Source: Didymodactylos carnosus (taxonomy: Eukaryota; Rotifera; Eurotatoria; Philodinida; Philodinidae). From it: a stretch of 27,436 bases of DNA. Under the pieces are notes generated by a model. The model made no database searches. It saw only the letters and a program-made list of their open reading frames with translations, and was not told where the DNA came from. Below, piece after piece: positions 1 to 17,200 of this stretch. The first letter of the stretch is position 1, and every line of letters starts with the position of its first letter. The position numbers were made by a program, and so were the translations under genes. The stretch lies in contig CAJNOQ010001923.1 of assembly GCA_905250885.1 (NCBI GenBank), positions 1 through 27,436 of the forward strand, written 5' to 3'.

Positions 1-380
1 GAAAAACAGTTTTCTCAGTCCATGGATTCCAAAAAAATAGTCCACAATACAAAAACAGCATGATTATTCTTCGATTCAAGTAAATCCAAAACTTTTCTTC
101 GAGTCCAGACCGGTCCATGATCTTGAAAGTTTGAATACAATCCGAGTCCATGAACTCAAAAAGTTTTACTATGGACTATGGACTCAGTCCAGTCCATATG
201 GAGCTCTGATACATACGTACCTAAGGTGTAAAATGGTTTTCCAATAATTTTATTTTTTTGGAGTCCCACGGACTGAGAAAACTGTTTTTCATGGACTCGG
301 ACGTTACTGAACTAGACTTTTTATGTCATGGGCTGGACTCAGAACTTAGAGTCCATACGAAACTCTGGTATGTACACCAA
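1..380. repeat. Foldback repeat built on a gtccat/atggac motif
   Basis: The first 40 bases (gaaaaacagttttctcagtc and onward) return as a reverse complement at about 251-290, giving near-perfect 38-40 bp arms round a 210 bp loop. The loop and the sequence just after it hold many copies of gtcca or tggac in both orientations. A second block near 206-220 (ctctgatacatacgtac) resembles 363-376 (ctctggtatgtac) directly. The left arm begins at base 1, so the repeat probably extends out of the window. No coding sequence is seen. It is probably a non-autonomous foldback element; its superfamily cannot be told. Confidence 0.7.
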
Positions 381-891
381 CAGCTTCAACAAGAAACTAT
401 TTAAACAAATGCATAACTCAAGGAAATACATAAATAATGCAAGTATTTGCTGAGACAATATTATACAAACATGCAATTAAATTATGCCTAACAGTATGCT
501 GACCATCGATGGATAACAATTGAAAAGAACAGAAAAAGTAGAGTAAAACATTCCTTACAATCAATTGTTTTTGTACACAAACTTTTTAAGACAAAAGACC
601 TCAGTCAACGCCCTATGGTCAGTTTATTATTTTAATAAACTCTTCTCTCCAAGTAAGTTTCTGAACGAGTCAAACGCGCCCATCTTAAGATAAAAGCGAT
701 GTATAATTTCAACTGTGTTTTTTCTAGAATTCTATGGTTATGTAAGACAAAAGATTATTCTTAGTCAGATAAGTAAAAAATTGACTTTTTCTCTCAAACT
801 TGTCGACATCGAAAGTTTTTTTTAGTATAAATTTTTTATAGCAAAAATAAAAAATAATGTCTAAAAACAATAAAATGTGTAAACAATCATT
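381..891. other. Intergenic, nothing recognised
   Basis: This is AT-rich sequence with no open frame of useful length and no RNA gene signature. The only local structure is a short palindrome near 622-640 (gtttattattttaataaac). Confidence 0.5.
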
Positions 892-1116
892 CTAATTTGA
901 ATGTCGAAGTACCATCACCTGTCCGGAATGTTTTATTCTGACAACATTGGATGCAAGTAAATGGAACGGTTCACCGTCTAATTGAGCCGTCATTGATGTC
1001 TGGATTTCAATTCGTACTTGACTACATTGTGCAATGCGAATACCTGAAAAGCCCATATGTATAAGTCCCATATGCATTGTAGACAAACCTACGACTTCAA
1101 GCATTTTATCACCAAA
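892..1116 (-). pseudogene. C-terminal fragment of a diacylglycerol kinase
   Basis: Read on the minus strand, the frame gives FGDKMLEVVGLSTMHMG, then IRIAQCSQVRIEIQ, then AQLDGEPFHL, and stops at 892-894. Known family: this order (LEVVG, HMG, RIAQ, DGEP) is the end of the diacylglycerol kinase accessory domain, which helps close the active site of the lipid kinase that turns diacylglycerol into phosphatidic acid. Only about 75 codons are present. The frame has a stop (TAA) at 1132-1134, and the flanking sequence there is retrotransposon endonuclease, not an intron with a usable acceptor. I read it as a stranded 3' piece of a kinase gene, not a working gene. It could still be a terminal exon if an unusual acceptor lies at the junction. 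Confidence 0.72.
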
Positions 1117-2190
1117 ATGTTGATTAATATATTATCGTTCCTGTTTGTTTTTGGACATCCAAAATATTCGTGAGGTACATTTAAGTCACCCATTATTAAA
1201 CACTAATCATTCAGAATTTTTATTTTATTTAAACTGATAATTTTATTTTTGATGGTACATATATAGATGCCACAATTAGTTTTAATTTTAGTTCAGTAAC
1301 TACAAATTAGCATGTGACTACATAGCACTACATAGCAGATGACAATACATCAACAATTGTATACGATATTTTTTCTATTAATTCTTCAATGATTTTAATA
1401 TTATTACTGTTGTGATGATTTCTACATTGGTATCTGGTAGTGGTTCGATGATTGAATTGTAAATAAAGAAAATCATCACCATTCATATTTTGTTTTTGTT
1501 TTATTGGTGTTTTATATTCTTCAATTGCTTCGATGCTGCTATACGTTGTTCTTCACAATTTATGCATTTAACATTGTACTTGTACAATGCTTGCCGCATG
1601 TGGACCACTACGTTTATAACATATTTCAACATTTTTATAATATTTGACTGAATGTTCAAATTTACAACATTTGCAGCGCTGAACAGATTGTGTATTTGGT
1701 TTAGCTGATTCAGCATCATAATGCGAATAATCAGTTTTTAAAAATGTTTCAAAATTTAATTTATCAACAAAAATAACTTTGATTGTTTTTATCCTTTTAT
1801 TATCTTTTTTAACATAAATACGTTTAGTACTGTCAAATTTAAAACCATTTATTGTTAATACATGCCTGATTCATCAACTTAACATTCTTGGTCAACATGT
1901 TTATAAATACAACGTTTTCTATATCCAACACCTTGGAACATAGACTTTAGTACCGTCTTGTACACTTGGAAATGAATCCGTCGGAAAAGATGTTAATAGT
2001 TGATTATATGTTTTTATGTCTGACGGTTGAATAGTAAACAAATAATGTTGATTTTTGAATATGTTTTCGATTTTGGCGCCAAGCATTTTATTTCTTCAGG
2101 ATTTCATTTACGTGTGAAATGTCTTTAACGTCAACTGGTCCTACCATGAATTCTTTTTTTGGGATTGTTGCTTGTTATTTCTACTGTCGC
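1115..2190 (-). pseudogene. Non-LTR retrotransposon relic: ORF1 (zinc knuckle) and start of ORF2 (endonuclease)
   Basis: Read on the minus strand with frameshifts and stops. Near 2040-1950 the frame gives LFTIQPSDIKTYNQLL. Near 1840-1770 comes KRIYVKKDNKRIKTIKVIFV. From about 1700 to 1510, joined across frames, come RCKCCKFEHS, EICYKRSGPHAA and KCINCEEQ. That is the decayed C-x2-C-x4-H pattern of the gag-like ORF1 of Jockey/L1-type elements. Downstream, at about 1290-1110, LKLIVASIYVPS and MGDLNVPHEYFGCPKTNRND match the GDxN region of the apurinic-type endonuclease that opens ORF2. The reverse transcriptase and 3' tail are missing: the element stops at the kinase fragment. Many lesions make it inactive. 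The family call is by motif order only. Confidence 0.75.
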
Positions 2191-2629
2191 TGACCTTCTG
2201 AAGCTCTATAGCATTTTGACATTTCCTGCTATGTCAATTTATTTTAGTTTATTTTTTCTCTTTTTCTATCTTATTTAACACAACGTATGTTAATGTTAAC
2301 AGTTTAAAACTAAAATTGTCTAAATATGCTGAAGATAATATGAATAAAATTGAGAAACTTACTAGGACTAGAATATACAGCTTAGAGCGTATCCACCAAC
2401 GTTTATTCACATTCAATGATTACTCATTGTTTAACAATCAATTAGCAAAAGAGGACAGTCAAACAAAAATAACAAATATATATCTTTCATTCAAGAGTAT
2501 TTTAAATATAACTATTGATTTGTATTTCGTATCGTGAACATTTTTTCGATAAACGAATATTCATACAATGAATTCATCGTTTTCATTCAAAAATCTCGAT
2601 TATATAGTATAATAGGTTTTTCATCGTAT
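2191..2629. other. Intergenic; 3' flank of DNAJC17
   Basis: No recognised gene. An open plus-strand reading of about 70 codons at 2316-2537 (includes KIEKLTRTRIYSLERI) has no ATG at its start and no clear splice partner. I cannot assign it. A minus-strand AATAAA (tttatt at about 2405-2410) could be the DNAJC17 polyadenylation signal. Confidence 0.4.
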
Positions 2630-3584
2630 TCACGCTGTTGTCGTTGCTTGATTATTTTGAAAACTGGCCAAACGTTTAAGAATTGTCGCTTCATAATCTT
2701 CAAAATTTTGTTTTACTTCTTTTTTTCTCGTTTCTGTTCTTGTTCTTAGTTTTGTTGTTTGTTTTTGTGTTTGAATTATTCTAATCGATATAAATTGTAC
2801 ATGATCATCGAGACCTTTTTCTTGTTCAATTATATGTGATACATGTTCATTTTCAAATTCTAAAATTGCACTAGAATTTTTAAAAACTATATGTTGAATA
2901 CAACCATATTTACTAAAAACATTTTCTAATTCTTTTTCATTATATAATTGTTTTGATAAATCATTTGTATTCCATTTGATAATAATACGACAACCATCAA
3001 AATTTAAATAATCATCACTATTCATCTGTTTTTGATTAAATAAATGTAATTTTTCTAATTCATCTGATAACAGTTGACTACCTATTTGAAAGAAAAATGT
3101 GAATAAAAAGTCAATTTTTTTTTATAATTAAGAGAATATTTTAAATATATTTATTTATTTAAAATAGATATTTACCTTCTCGTCGTAATCGTTCAATTTC
3201 ACTTTTAAATTTTTCATTGGCTGTTTGTTGAGTGGAAGATGTTGTGGTTGTTTGCTGAGTTTTTTGTTGTGCTTGTTTTTCATTTTCTTCTAATGTTTGT
3301 TTAAATTTTTTTCGTCTATCATCCATTTGTTGATATTTTTGTTCTTGAATTTTTTTTTGTAAACGACATGAATCATAGGCATCACGTGCTTTTTTATCAC
3401 TTAAAATTTCAAATGCTTTACTTAGTCTTAAAAAGCGTTCATTTGCTGTTGCATCATCTGGAAATTTATCTGGATGACAACGTAATGCTTGACGACGAAA
3501 TCCTTTTACTAAAGCTTGTCTCGTACATGTTTCATCTGTAATACCTAATAACTGATATAAATCGAAATTTGATACATCAACCAT
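2630..3584 (-). CDS. DNAJC17: DnaJ homolog subfamily C member 17 (J domain + RRM)
   Basis: There are two exons: 3176-3584 (start ATG at 3584-3582) and 2630-3081 (stop TGA), with a 94 bp GT-AG intron in phase 1. The product is 286 residues; the human protein is about 304. Residues about 8-75 form a J domain with the Hsp70-stimulating HPD triad at 37-39 (CHPDKFPDD). Then comes a charged Q/K-rich coiled-coil stretch ending in ERLRREG, split by the intron exactly as the homology demands (EG|SQLL). Residues about 165-235 form an RRM (GCRIIIKWN, YGCIQHIVF, SAILEFENE). Known family: a nuclear J-protein linked to spliceosome function (yeast Cwc23 and S. pombe Cwf23 are relatives). The gene lies 225 bp downstream of the HECTD2 stop on the same strand. 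A 3' splice-like tttttag sits about 40 bp before the ATG. Confidence 0.95.
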
Positions 3585-3809
3585 TGTTTACTTCTTTTTT
3601 TTTTTCTTGTATTCTAAAGCTTAATCTAAAAAGAATATTAAAGTTAATTAAATTAAATAAAATTTTAATAGGGGGAGACAATATAAAATTTAGAGATTTG
3701 TGTAAATAAAAGAGAGACTTACTCAAAGTTTTAAATTTAAAATATTTTTATTCTATATGACATGATTATATGACAAAAAAGTAAAAAATTATTCATAACA
3801 TAAAATTTA
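3585..3809 (-). promoter_or_regulatory. Short HECTD2-DNAJC17 gap with poly(A) signals and a 3' splice-like site
   Basis: On the minus strand, AATAAA motifs overlap the HECTD2 stop codon (plus-strand tttatt at 3806-3811) and recur at about 3747-3752. About 120 bp further on, CTTTTTAG ends at 3626, some 42 bp before the DNAJC17 ATG. No donor is needed if the site accepts a trans-spliced leader. The gap leaves little room for a separate promoter. Confidence 0.45.
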
Positions 3810-10098
<6,289 letters not shown>

Positions 10099-10453
10099 CA
10101 AAACTTCACACACAATTTAAATAGATTAGAGAAAAAATGAGCTTCATATATAACGCTAATACACATTATAAGAGAAAAATCTAAAATAAAATGATAGAAA
10201 AGATGAGCAGAGAAATCTTACTTAAATTTAGTTAGAATGACTCGACACACTAAGAAAAAACAAAAAACTGTTCAGAAAAAAAAATGACGCTACAAGTTGC
10301 ACAAATACTTCAGTTGCATTTCGAGATACTAACAATAAAAACAAAAATATTTGGTTCTGATCGTGTGCCAACAAATCAGTAAATAAATCAAGAAACATAC
10401 TCCGCTGCGCAACTTTTCTTAAAATATTTGATCAATTATAGAACTATGGATAC
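10099..10453 (-). promoter_or_regulatory. HECTD2 5' flank
   Basis: This is the upstream side of the HECTD2 start. On the minus strand, a donor-like AA|GTAAGA near 10216 and an acceptor-like CATTTTATTTTAG ending at 10181 could define a tiny 5' UTR intron, or the acceptor could receive a spliced leader. No TATA box is convincing in such AT-rich DNA. Confidence 0.3.
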
Positions 10454-11360
10454 TTAAGCTGCGCCTAATCTCAACTTAGAGCAAAAAAAATTTTCCAACT
10501 TATCGTTCGATAGAGCGCATCGAGCTGGTTAAGAAAATGTATTTTTAAATTTTGTTTCGTTTCTGAGAAAATTTATTTTTTCTAAATCAGAGACGAAAAA
10601 GTCGAAATTCTGCCCGTAATTCTCAATTTTCTCCAGTAGAATTTAACTTCTGTATAATAATATTATGATCAAAAGGTGAATCGATTGATGTGTATCTCTA
10701 TCCTATCCGAGTACTTTAATTTTTTTTTGAATTGTCACGTTGCATCGAGATTTTCACCAACTAAATCAACTAAAAACTTCGAAATATATATCAGTCGATT
10801 TTCAGCTTTTGATCCCAATCCCGAATATGACATTTTTATTACACAGAAGTTGAGTTCTGTTGGAGAAAATTGAGAATTACGGGCAGAATTCCGATTTTTT
10901 CGTCTCTGATTTAGAAAAAATAAAAAGTGAAGCTAATTATTAAAATCGGGCTTACAGCAAATCTAATGACGTTCAACTGACCGCTTCAGGCCTTAACACC
11001 AAAAACTAGATAGATTTATAAAATTACTTGCGACATTTTAGGGGATTCGTTTGGTACTGTCATACCGGTCAGGCCTTTAACTTTAAAATTGATCAGACAC
11101 CATTTTCTATTCAATTTTTAACCCTGAATAAGAAAAAAATACTTTGGAAAATCCAGACTAACAAAGACAACGAAAATTTGAATTATTTTGAACTTGAAGG
11201 ATTTTTACATCGTTCAAGTTTTAAAATTTTTCACCATGAAAAAGACTTTTTTGAAAAATTAAAAAATACATTTTCTTAACTAGCTCGATGCGTTCTATAC
11301 AACGACATATAATAAGTTGGAAAAAAATTTTGTTGTAAGTTTCCATTAGGCGCATCTTAA
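10454..11360. mobile_element. Non-autonomous DNA transposon with about 100 bp terminal inverted repeats, TTAA-flanked
   Basis: The left terminal repeat runs about 10458-10553 (gctgcgcctaatctc ... gcgcatcgagctggttaaga) and its inverted partner about 11258-11356 (... cttaactagctcgatgcg ... ttaggcgcatc). Both ends abut TTAA (10454-10457 and 11357-11360), which fits a TTAA target duplication as in piggyBac-type elements, although the tetramer could also be part of the repeat. The interior has no transposase. A second inverted repeat is nested inside. An open frame at 11028-11279 runs into the right arm and has no recognisable domain. Confidence 0.75.
10572..10925. repeat. Nested palindromic element inside the TTAA transposon
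   Basis: The left arm 10572-10651 and right arm 10844-10925 are inverted copies of about 80 bp (ctaaatcagagacgaaaaag; ctgcccgtaattctcaattt). They are separated by about 190 bp. The pair lies wholly between the arms of the larger element and near its left end, so it is either a later insertion or an internal subterminal repeat. Confidence 0.8.
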
Positions 11361-12202
11361 TTTTTCCGTTTTAAATTACAGCAGTTATTGCTAAATTGTC
11401 TTAAATAGACAAAAAGACGTTCGTTTCATCTGCACGCCTATCTTCAAACTTTCATTCGATTGTACTCAAACTTTTAGCACAGATACTCCACACCCTATCC
11501 GAGATGCAATTTTTTGGCAACTATTATTTTGCAGCGCTGACGATTTCCAGTTTTGAAACCTCTGGTTTCTGAAGGTTTTTCAGCATGTTTTCTATAAACT
11601 GGCAAGAAAAAAAGCTTTTTCAAAGAAAAGAAATCTTAAGCATTTTACAAGTCAAAATTTGCTTGAACCAGCTAGAAAGATATTACTTTTCTCCTGTTGT
11701 TACTAAAAACCCTCAGAGAAACTACCGATCAGAATGTTCCAACAAACTGAAACTAATACTTGCCTTTTTTCGACAAATAAATTTACTTCTAAGTACTTAT
11801 CTCACTTGACAGCCACTTGTTCACGCATTTGAGTGACGTTTCGCAAGTATTTGGCCAAGTAAAAATGCACGTACATATTATTGTTTCTAAGTTGGTTTTA
11901 TTCAAAATTTGAGTACTGTACTTTAATATTTGCTTGGTGAACTTGCTCTATTCTGTGTTAAAAGATGACGGTGTAGAAAAAGAAAGTCGTTTACTAAGCA
12001 AAAGCAAAGCTATAATAACCAAACAGAGCATTGCAAAGTATTTCAATCTGTCTTTTCAAAACCTCTACTAATGTGTCGATCCTATTTTCAAGCAGTAAAT
12101 AAGCAAAAATCATATGTTACAACAAAAAGCGATTGTAGGTAACAGAGTAAGAGACAGTTTTAACAAAATAAAACATGAGAAAATTCTTGTGTACAAAAAC
12201 CT
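11361..12202. other. Intergenic, nothing recognised
   Basis: This is AT-rich, with one chance open frame of about 74 codons (11585-11809). I see no domain, no repeat arms and no RNA gene. Confidence 0.5.
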
Positions 12203-12372
12203 ATGTGCTTCAGTGTTTTTAATGATTAGTGGGTCTCGCTTGAACAAAATGGGTTTCCACTTTGAAAATTCGATTTCCACTTTGTTTTTAGCAGGGAAAA
12301 CACGAAAAATGCAGAGGTAAACTGTGGAAACCCACTTTGCTTAAAATTCCTATTAAAAACACTGATGTGCTT
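12203..12372. mobile_element. hAT-type MITE with 8-bp target-site duplication
   Basis: The element 12211-12364 (154 bp) begins cagtgtttttaat and ends attaaaaacactg. Both ends are flanked by the identical octamer atgtgctt (12203-12210 and 12365-12372). The internal arms continue as gggtttccacttt and its near complement gtggaaacccactttgc. Known superfamily rules: hAT transposons make 8-bp duplications and have short terminal repeats starting CAG/TG. No coding capacity. The perfect duplication suggests a fairly recent insertion. Confidence 0.88.
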
Positions 12373-14218
12373 AAAGAAAATGCGCACAGTATTACCATTT
12401 AGTTAACACACGTTTTCTTAGAGTTTCAGACTATTTTTAACAGAACTCTTGCGACCTTCACAAACAAAAATAGAACCAAATATTACAAGCTTAGACAATC
12501 ACTTTTTAACGAACATGACAAGTAAGAATTTTAAAAACGCCTGCCAAGTATCAAGTACAATCACTAGTGACATAATGTTTTTCACATTATTATATAGCAA
12601 GACAGATATCGCGTCACTAATTGAAACATGTGTAGCTTTCAACAGCAAAAGCCAATTCAAATTACAGCAGTGATGTGAAATAAAACGAAATTTTTTGAAA
12701 GAACAAATGTGAATGAATCATTAACTTCATAGGATGGTGAATTTCGAGCAGATAAAAAAGATGCTAACAGATACCACTAGCATTTGGCTGATGACGAAGA
12801 ATTCAGTGAGCCGAAAGACTTATCAATTACCTAGAACAGAAATCAGTATACACCAAATTTCCTATAAGTGATTAGAAGAACAATGTAGGAGTCCAGAAAG
12901 TATTGTGGCGCTAGTAGTAGATGTTATGACGAATTAAAAGATGAAATTTAAGTGGCGATTGATTGTGCCAGTAGTAGGTATTCTCCCGTGAAATGCTGAT
13001 TAGTTGACTTTAGGTTACGACAGCCAACTGACGGCATGGAATTTGATTATTTTTAATGAACTGCCGCTTCTAAAGAAGGTCCTTTAGTATAAGTTATAGA
13101 TACCCTGTTCCACAAGGTACGGTAAAACTATGCAAATAGCACAGGAAAAACGCACCATTGAAAGCCTAAAGATACCTTCAATACAGAACAAACAGTATAC
13201 TTTTCTCGTGCTTTTATCACATTTATGTAACAAAAAAACGACGCTTTTAGTGTGCTATTTTCATGTTTTAATGGCGCTTCCAGCACTTTTTAAAAATTTT
13301 GAGAGTACACTGTACTTTTATTACGCACAAAGCATGCCTCCGAATGACATGGTGGAAGTGTATCAGTAACACGGTTGCAGTACGCCAGTTAATTTTTTAC
13401 CACACATTGACACATTTGTTCCATGCGGTCAGCATACTTTTATCGTGCTTTTCCGGGACAGTGTAGTGCTAGAATACTTTTCTTTTTCTTTGACTTCGAT
13501 ACTTCGGTTATTGTCGCTCAAGTAAGAGAGTGATTCTGTGCAAATTTAGAGATGTTTTGTGTGAGTATATTATACTATTTAGTGTATTAATATACGTGTG
13601 GTAAAGCATGGTGACCTTTTTTTTAATGTGGCGATTTTTTGCATACTCTCTCACGTGAGATGATTAGTCTAACTCGTTTCTCTTTAAAAAGTATCCGTTT
13701 CTGTCTTCGAGGTTAGCAAAGTTTTTTCCTCGACATTTTCAGAAGTAAACACGTAAAATTTCATTTCTTCCAACTTTTATTTTCAAAGTGATCTAAAAAA
13801 ATCGTTGATACAACAGTGCATGAAGTTGAACGAGCAAACAACTATGTATCATCCTTTAAAAGTGATTTTTTAGCGATCTACTCTGCGAGAGAACATCAGA
13901 TAGTTTATAATATATTGAAGTCGTTTCTCGCGGAAAAAGGCCTTTTCTCAATTTTTTGACTTCTTTTCCACTTTGTTTTTCACTAGTGAGATCTACTTGA
14001 ACACAAATCCATCTTCAAAACAGCTTATAAAGTGAAAAAAACACAGAAAGGAGAAACAATTTATCTTCTTTATTCGAACCTCTCAAGATGACAATCCTGA
14101 TCAAACCCCTGACACGTGCAAAACTATTGTGGTTAGTAGTGTGACATAGCGCCAAATCTTCTCATATACTACGATCTGTTACGATTTTCTTACACTGAAA
14201 TTCTTCTTTTTTCATTTT
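12373..14218. other. Intergenic between the hAT MITE and HRD1
   Basis: No gene is recognised. A few open stretches (12449-12673, 13130-13369) lack domains. Around 12750-13110, interrupted readings such as DDEEFSEPKDLSIT and YDELKDEI look more protein-like than the surroundings and might be a very old coding relic, but I cannot name it. The last few hundred bases must hold the HRD1 promoter; I see no specific element. Confidence 0.4.
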
Positions 14219-14249
14219 AGAAAAGATCGACATTGCTTAAGAAAGAAGC
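14212..14249 (+). promoter_or_regulatory. 3' splice-like site just upstream of the HRD1 start
   Basis: A polypyrimidine tract followed by TTTTAG (ttcttcttttttcattttag, ending at 14220) lies 29 bases before the HRD1 ATG. It is a textbook acceptor. Either a 5' UTR intron ends here or a spliced leader is added here. Confidence 0.55.
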
Positions 14250-17200
14250 ATGCCGCTTATGAAAGCTGAATACCTTGTTGTTTTAAGTTTTGCTCTAACA
14301 TTTACAGTTGTTTGTAATGCATTTTATACAAAACGTCAGTTTTATCCATCTGTCGTTTATCTAACAAAGTCAAGTACAAGTTTAGCCGTAAGTAATGATT
14401 TCTTTACTTAGTTCTACATACCTTTTTGATTTTATAAGAATTATATGATGAATAATTTTAGGTTTTATATGTACAAGCATTTGTTTTTTTTCTTCTTGTT
14501 GGAAAACTTGTACAACGAATATTTCTTGGACAATTGAGAGCAATTGAAACCGAAGTAAAGACTTTATTATTTTTCACTCTATATGTGATTATAACTGATT
14601 TTTGTTTTGTTTAGCACCTATACGATCGGACATGGTTTTCAGTTACTGAAACATGTTTAGCATTTACAGTATTTCGTGATGATTTTAGTCCGCGTTTTGT
14701 TGGATTTTTTGCTGTTTTATTATTTCTAAAATGTTTCCATTGGTTATTGGAAGATCGGGTCGATTATGTAGGGATTATTTTTTTGATAATGATTAATGTT
14801 ACTGAAAAAAAGATTTTGAATTTATTTTGCAGATGGAGCAAAGTCCGGTACTTGGTCGAGTTTTTCATGGCCGAATTATAAGTAAGTGTAATACAAGTAG
14901 CAATAAGAAATATCGAAATATGTATTTATACCTACTTTTAGGTCTTTTGAGTTTATTACTTCTCTGCGATTATCTTTTTATAACAACAGCTTATTCTCAT
15001 ACATTAGTCAAAGGTGCATCTGTTCAAATTGTATTTGGTTTTGAGGTAGCAAGATTAATCAATCAATTTCTATCATTCTTGAAAGATTATGTATTCTTTT
15101 TTTTAAATTTTTTAGTATGCCATATTGCTTGTATCCGTCATATCTACAGGTACAAAATATTTATTACATTCAATTGAAATTCGTACCGGTGAACAATGGG
15201 AGAACAAAGGTGTATTTATGTTATACGCTGATTTAATACTTGGATTTTGTCGATTAGTTTTATATATGATATTTATGTTGGTTATGATGAGAATACATAC
15301 ATTTCCATTATTTGCAATTAGACCCATGTTTATTGCAATGAGGTATGAATATAGTTTACCATGTTTATTTTCCATCAAGTGTGCCTATCTAAGAAGAATC
15401 AAAGCTGATCAATCTTTTTCAATACACTATGTTTATTTTTAGAGCATTTCGTAAATCATGTACGGATGTTATTGAATCTCGGCGTGCTATTCGAAGTTTA
15501 AATACACTGTACCCTGATTTAAGTGCCGAAGAACTAGCAACAGTCACAGATACAACATGTATTATTTGTCGAGAAGAAATGTTAGTTCAACAAAGTATCA
15601 AACGTTTAGGATGTCAACATATATTTCATAAAAACTGTCTTCGTTCTTGGTTCCAACGCCAACAAACATGTAAGCTAGAGAAAAAAAAATGAGATTGTAT
15701 AATTGTTCTCTAAAACATAGAAAATATTATTTCAGGTCCAATATGTCGTACAACCGTATTGCGACCACTTGGTGCTCAATTACTTGGAACTCCAGGACAA
15801 GCTCCTGCTGGTGCACAAGCTGCGGCTGGTGTTGCTGCTGCTGCTCCTGCTGGTGCTACAGGTGCCACACCTCCTCCAAATGCAGCAGGACAATCACTAC
15901 CAGGTGTAATTCAGGGTAATGGAGGTATGTTCTTTGTGATATTGTCTTCTTTGTTTTCTTTTTCGAGTTGCTAAACATTGTTCTTCAACGCCAGTCTGTT
16001 CGTCTATATCGCCTATTTTTCTATGCATATTGGTGTACAGTGATAAAGAAGACACGGTATTAATTCTGACGAAATTTTTTATTACTTGTTAAGCACATAC
16101 TTATGTTTCTAATAATCTTTCTTAAACCTATGAACTATACAAACATACTAATTTGTCATCTTTCCCAAAATCTGAACTCTGAACAAATCATCCACAAAAC
16201 CAAGTGGTGCTAATAAATGTGTTCTAGTTTCTTTCTCTCATACAACAGGAACCGAAGACGTGGTATTATTGAGGAACATAACTTGTAATCTTCTCCCATT
16301 TTTCTATTTGACCATAAATTCTCAATACTAATTGAAAAGTTAGTTTTTTAACGGACAGAAAACATCAAAATTCAATCTCATACCTATTTTAATAAAATTT
16401 CTAGTGCAAACAACAAGAAATAACAAACATTCGAACCATTGAAAACTATAAAAAATTAAAAATTCATCAAGAATTTTTTTTCGGGATTAAGAGAGTGAAA
16501 AGTTTTATTTCTCAGAATCATCACAGATTTTATGTTTGTTTTAAGAACAGAACTCTTTTCAACTGTTTTTTTACGAAGAAACATTTTTATTGTGTCATAC
16601 CGTCACCTGAAAGATAAAATAATAGCAATAAACGTTTCTCAGTTAAGTAGACATAACATAATACTGAGCCATAGGTAAAAAAGCACCTGTACTGGTGTTT
16701 GAAAAAATAAATGATGTTTGAAACTATACTCCTAAAAACGGACGATAATAATATCGTATTCTTCTATTTTTACAGAACTTTCCGATAAATATACATTGTA
16801 CATACTTACTGTACGATATGACAGCCTTGCAGTTTAGCTGATGACAAACTCGTGCTCCTCTCTTCTCCGGTGTACACGATAACCTAAGAAATGTATAGGC
16901 TTAATTCTCTATTTAGTTAATCGTTCATTAGTCCATTTTTCTCTCATTTTTTCTGAAATAAACTTTTCTGTGCATATGAGACTTGTCATTGAGCCACTTT
17001 TTCAATCAATATCAGTTTAATTCTTACTTTTTAATTTATCACTCATTTAGTCGAATAATTTTTAACAAAAATATACTGGATCTCTACTGTGTCTTCATTC
17101 ATACCAAATAATTGCCTCTTGCTTACTGAAAAAGTGTTTTTTACGTGTGTCCATTTTCCCATGACAGTTTAATACTCATATTTTCTTTTATGTCTTTGAA

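Noticed and set aside
2316-2537. Plus-strand reading with KIEKLTRTRIYSLERI as a replication-complex (GINS-like) exon
   Set aside because: The resemblance was only impressionistic; there is no ATG, no convincing splice sites and no second block.
12750-13110. Interrupted protein-like readings as a transposase relic
   Set aside because: No catalytic motif or terminal repeat could be tied to it; described only as intergenic.
15689-15919. Cys/Ser-rich plus-strand open frame
   Set aside because: It is a frame-shifted shadow of the HRD1 Ala/Gly-rich exon 8.
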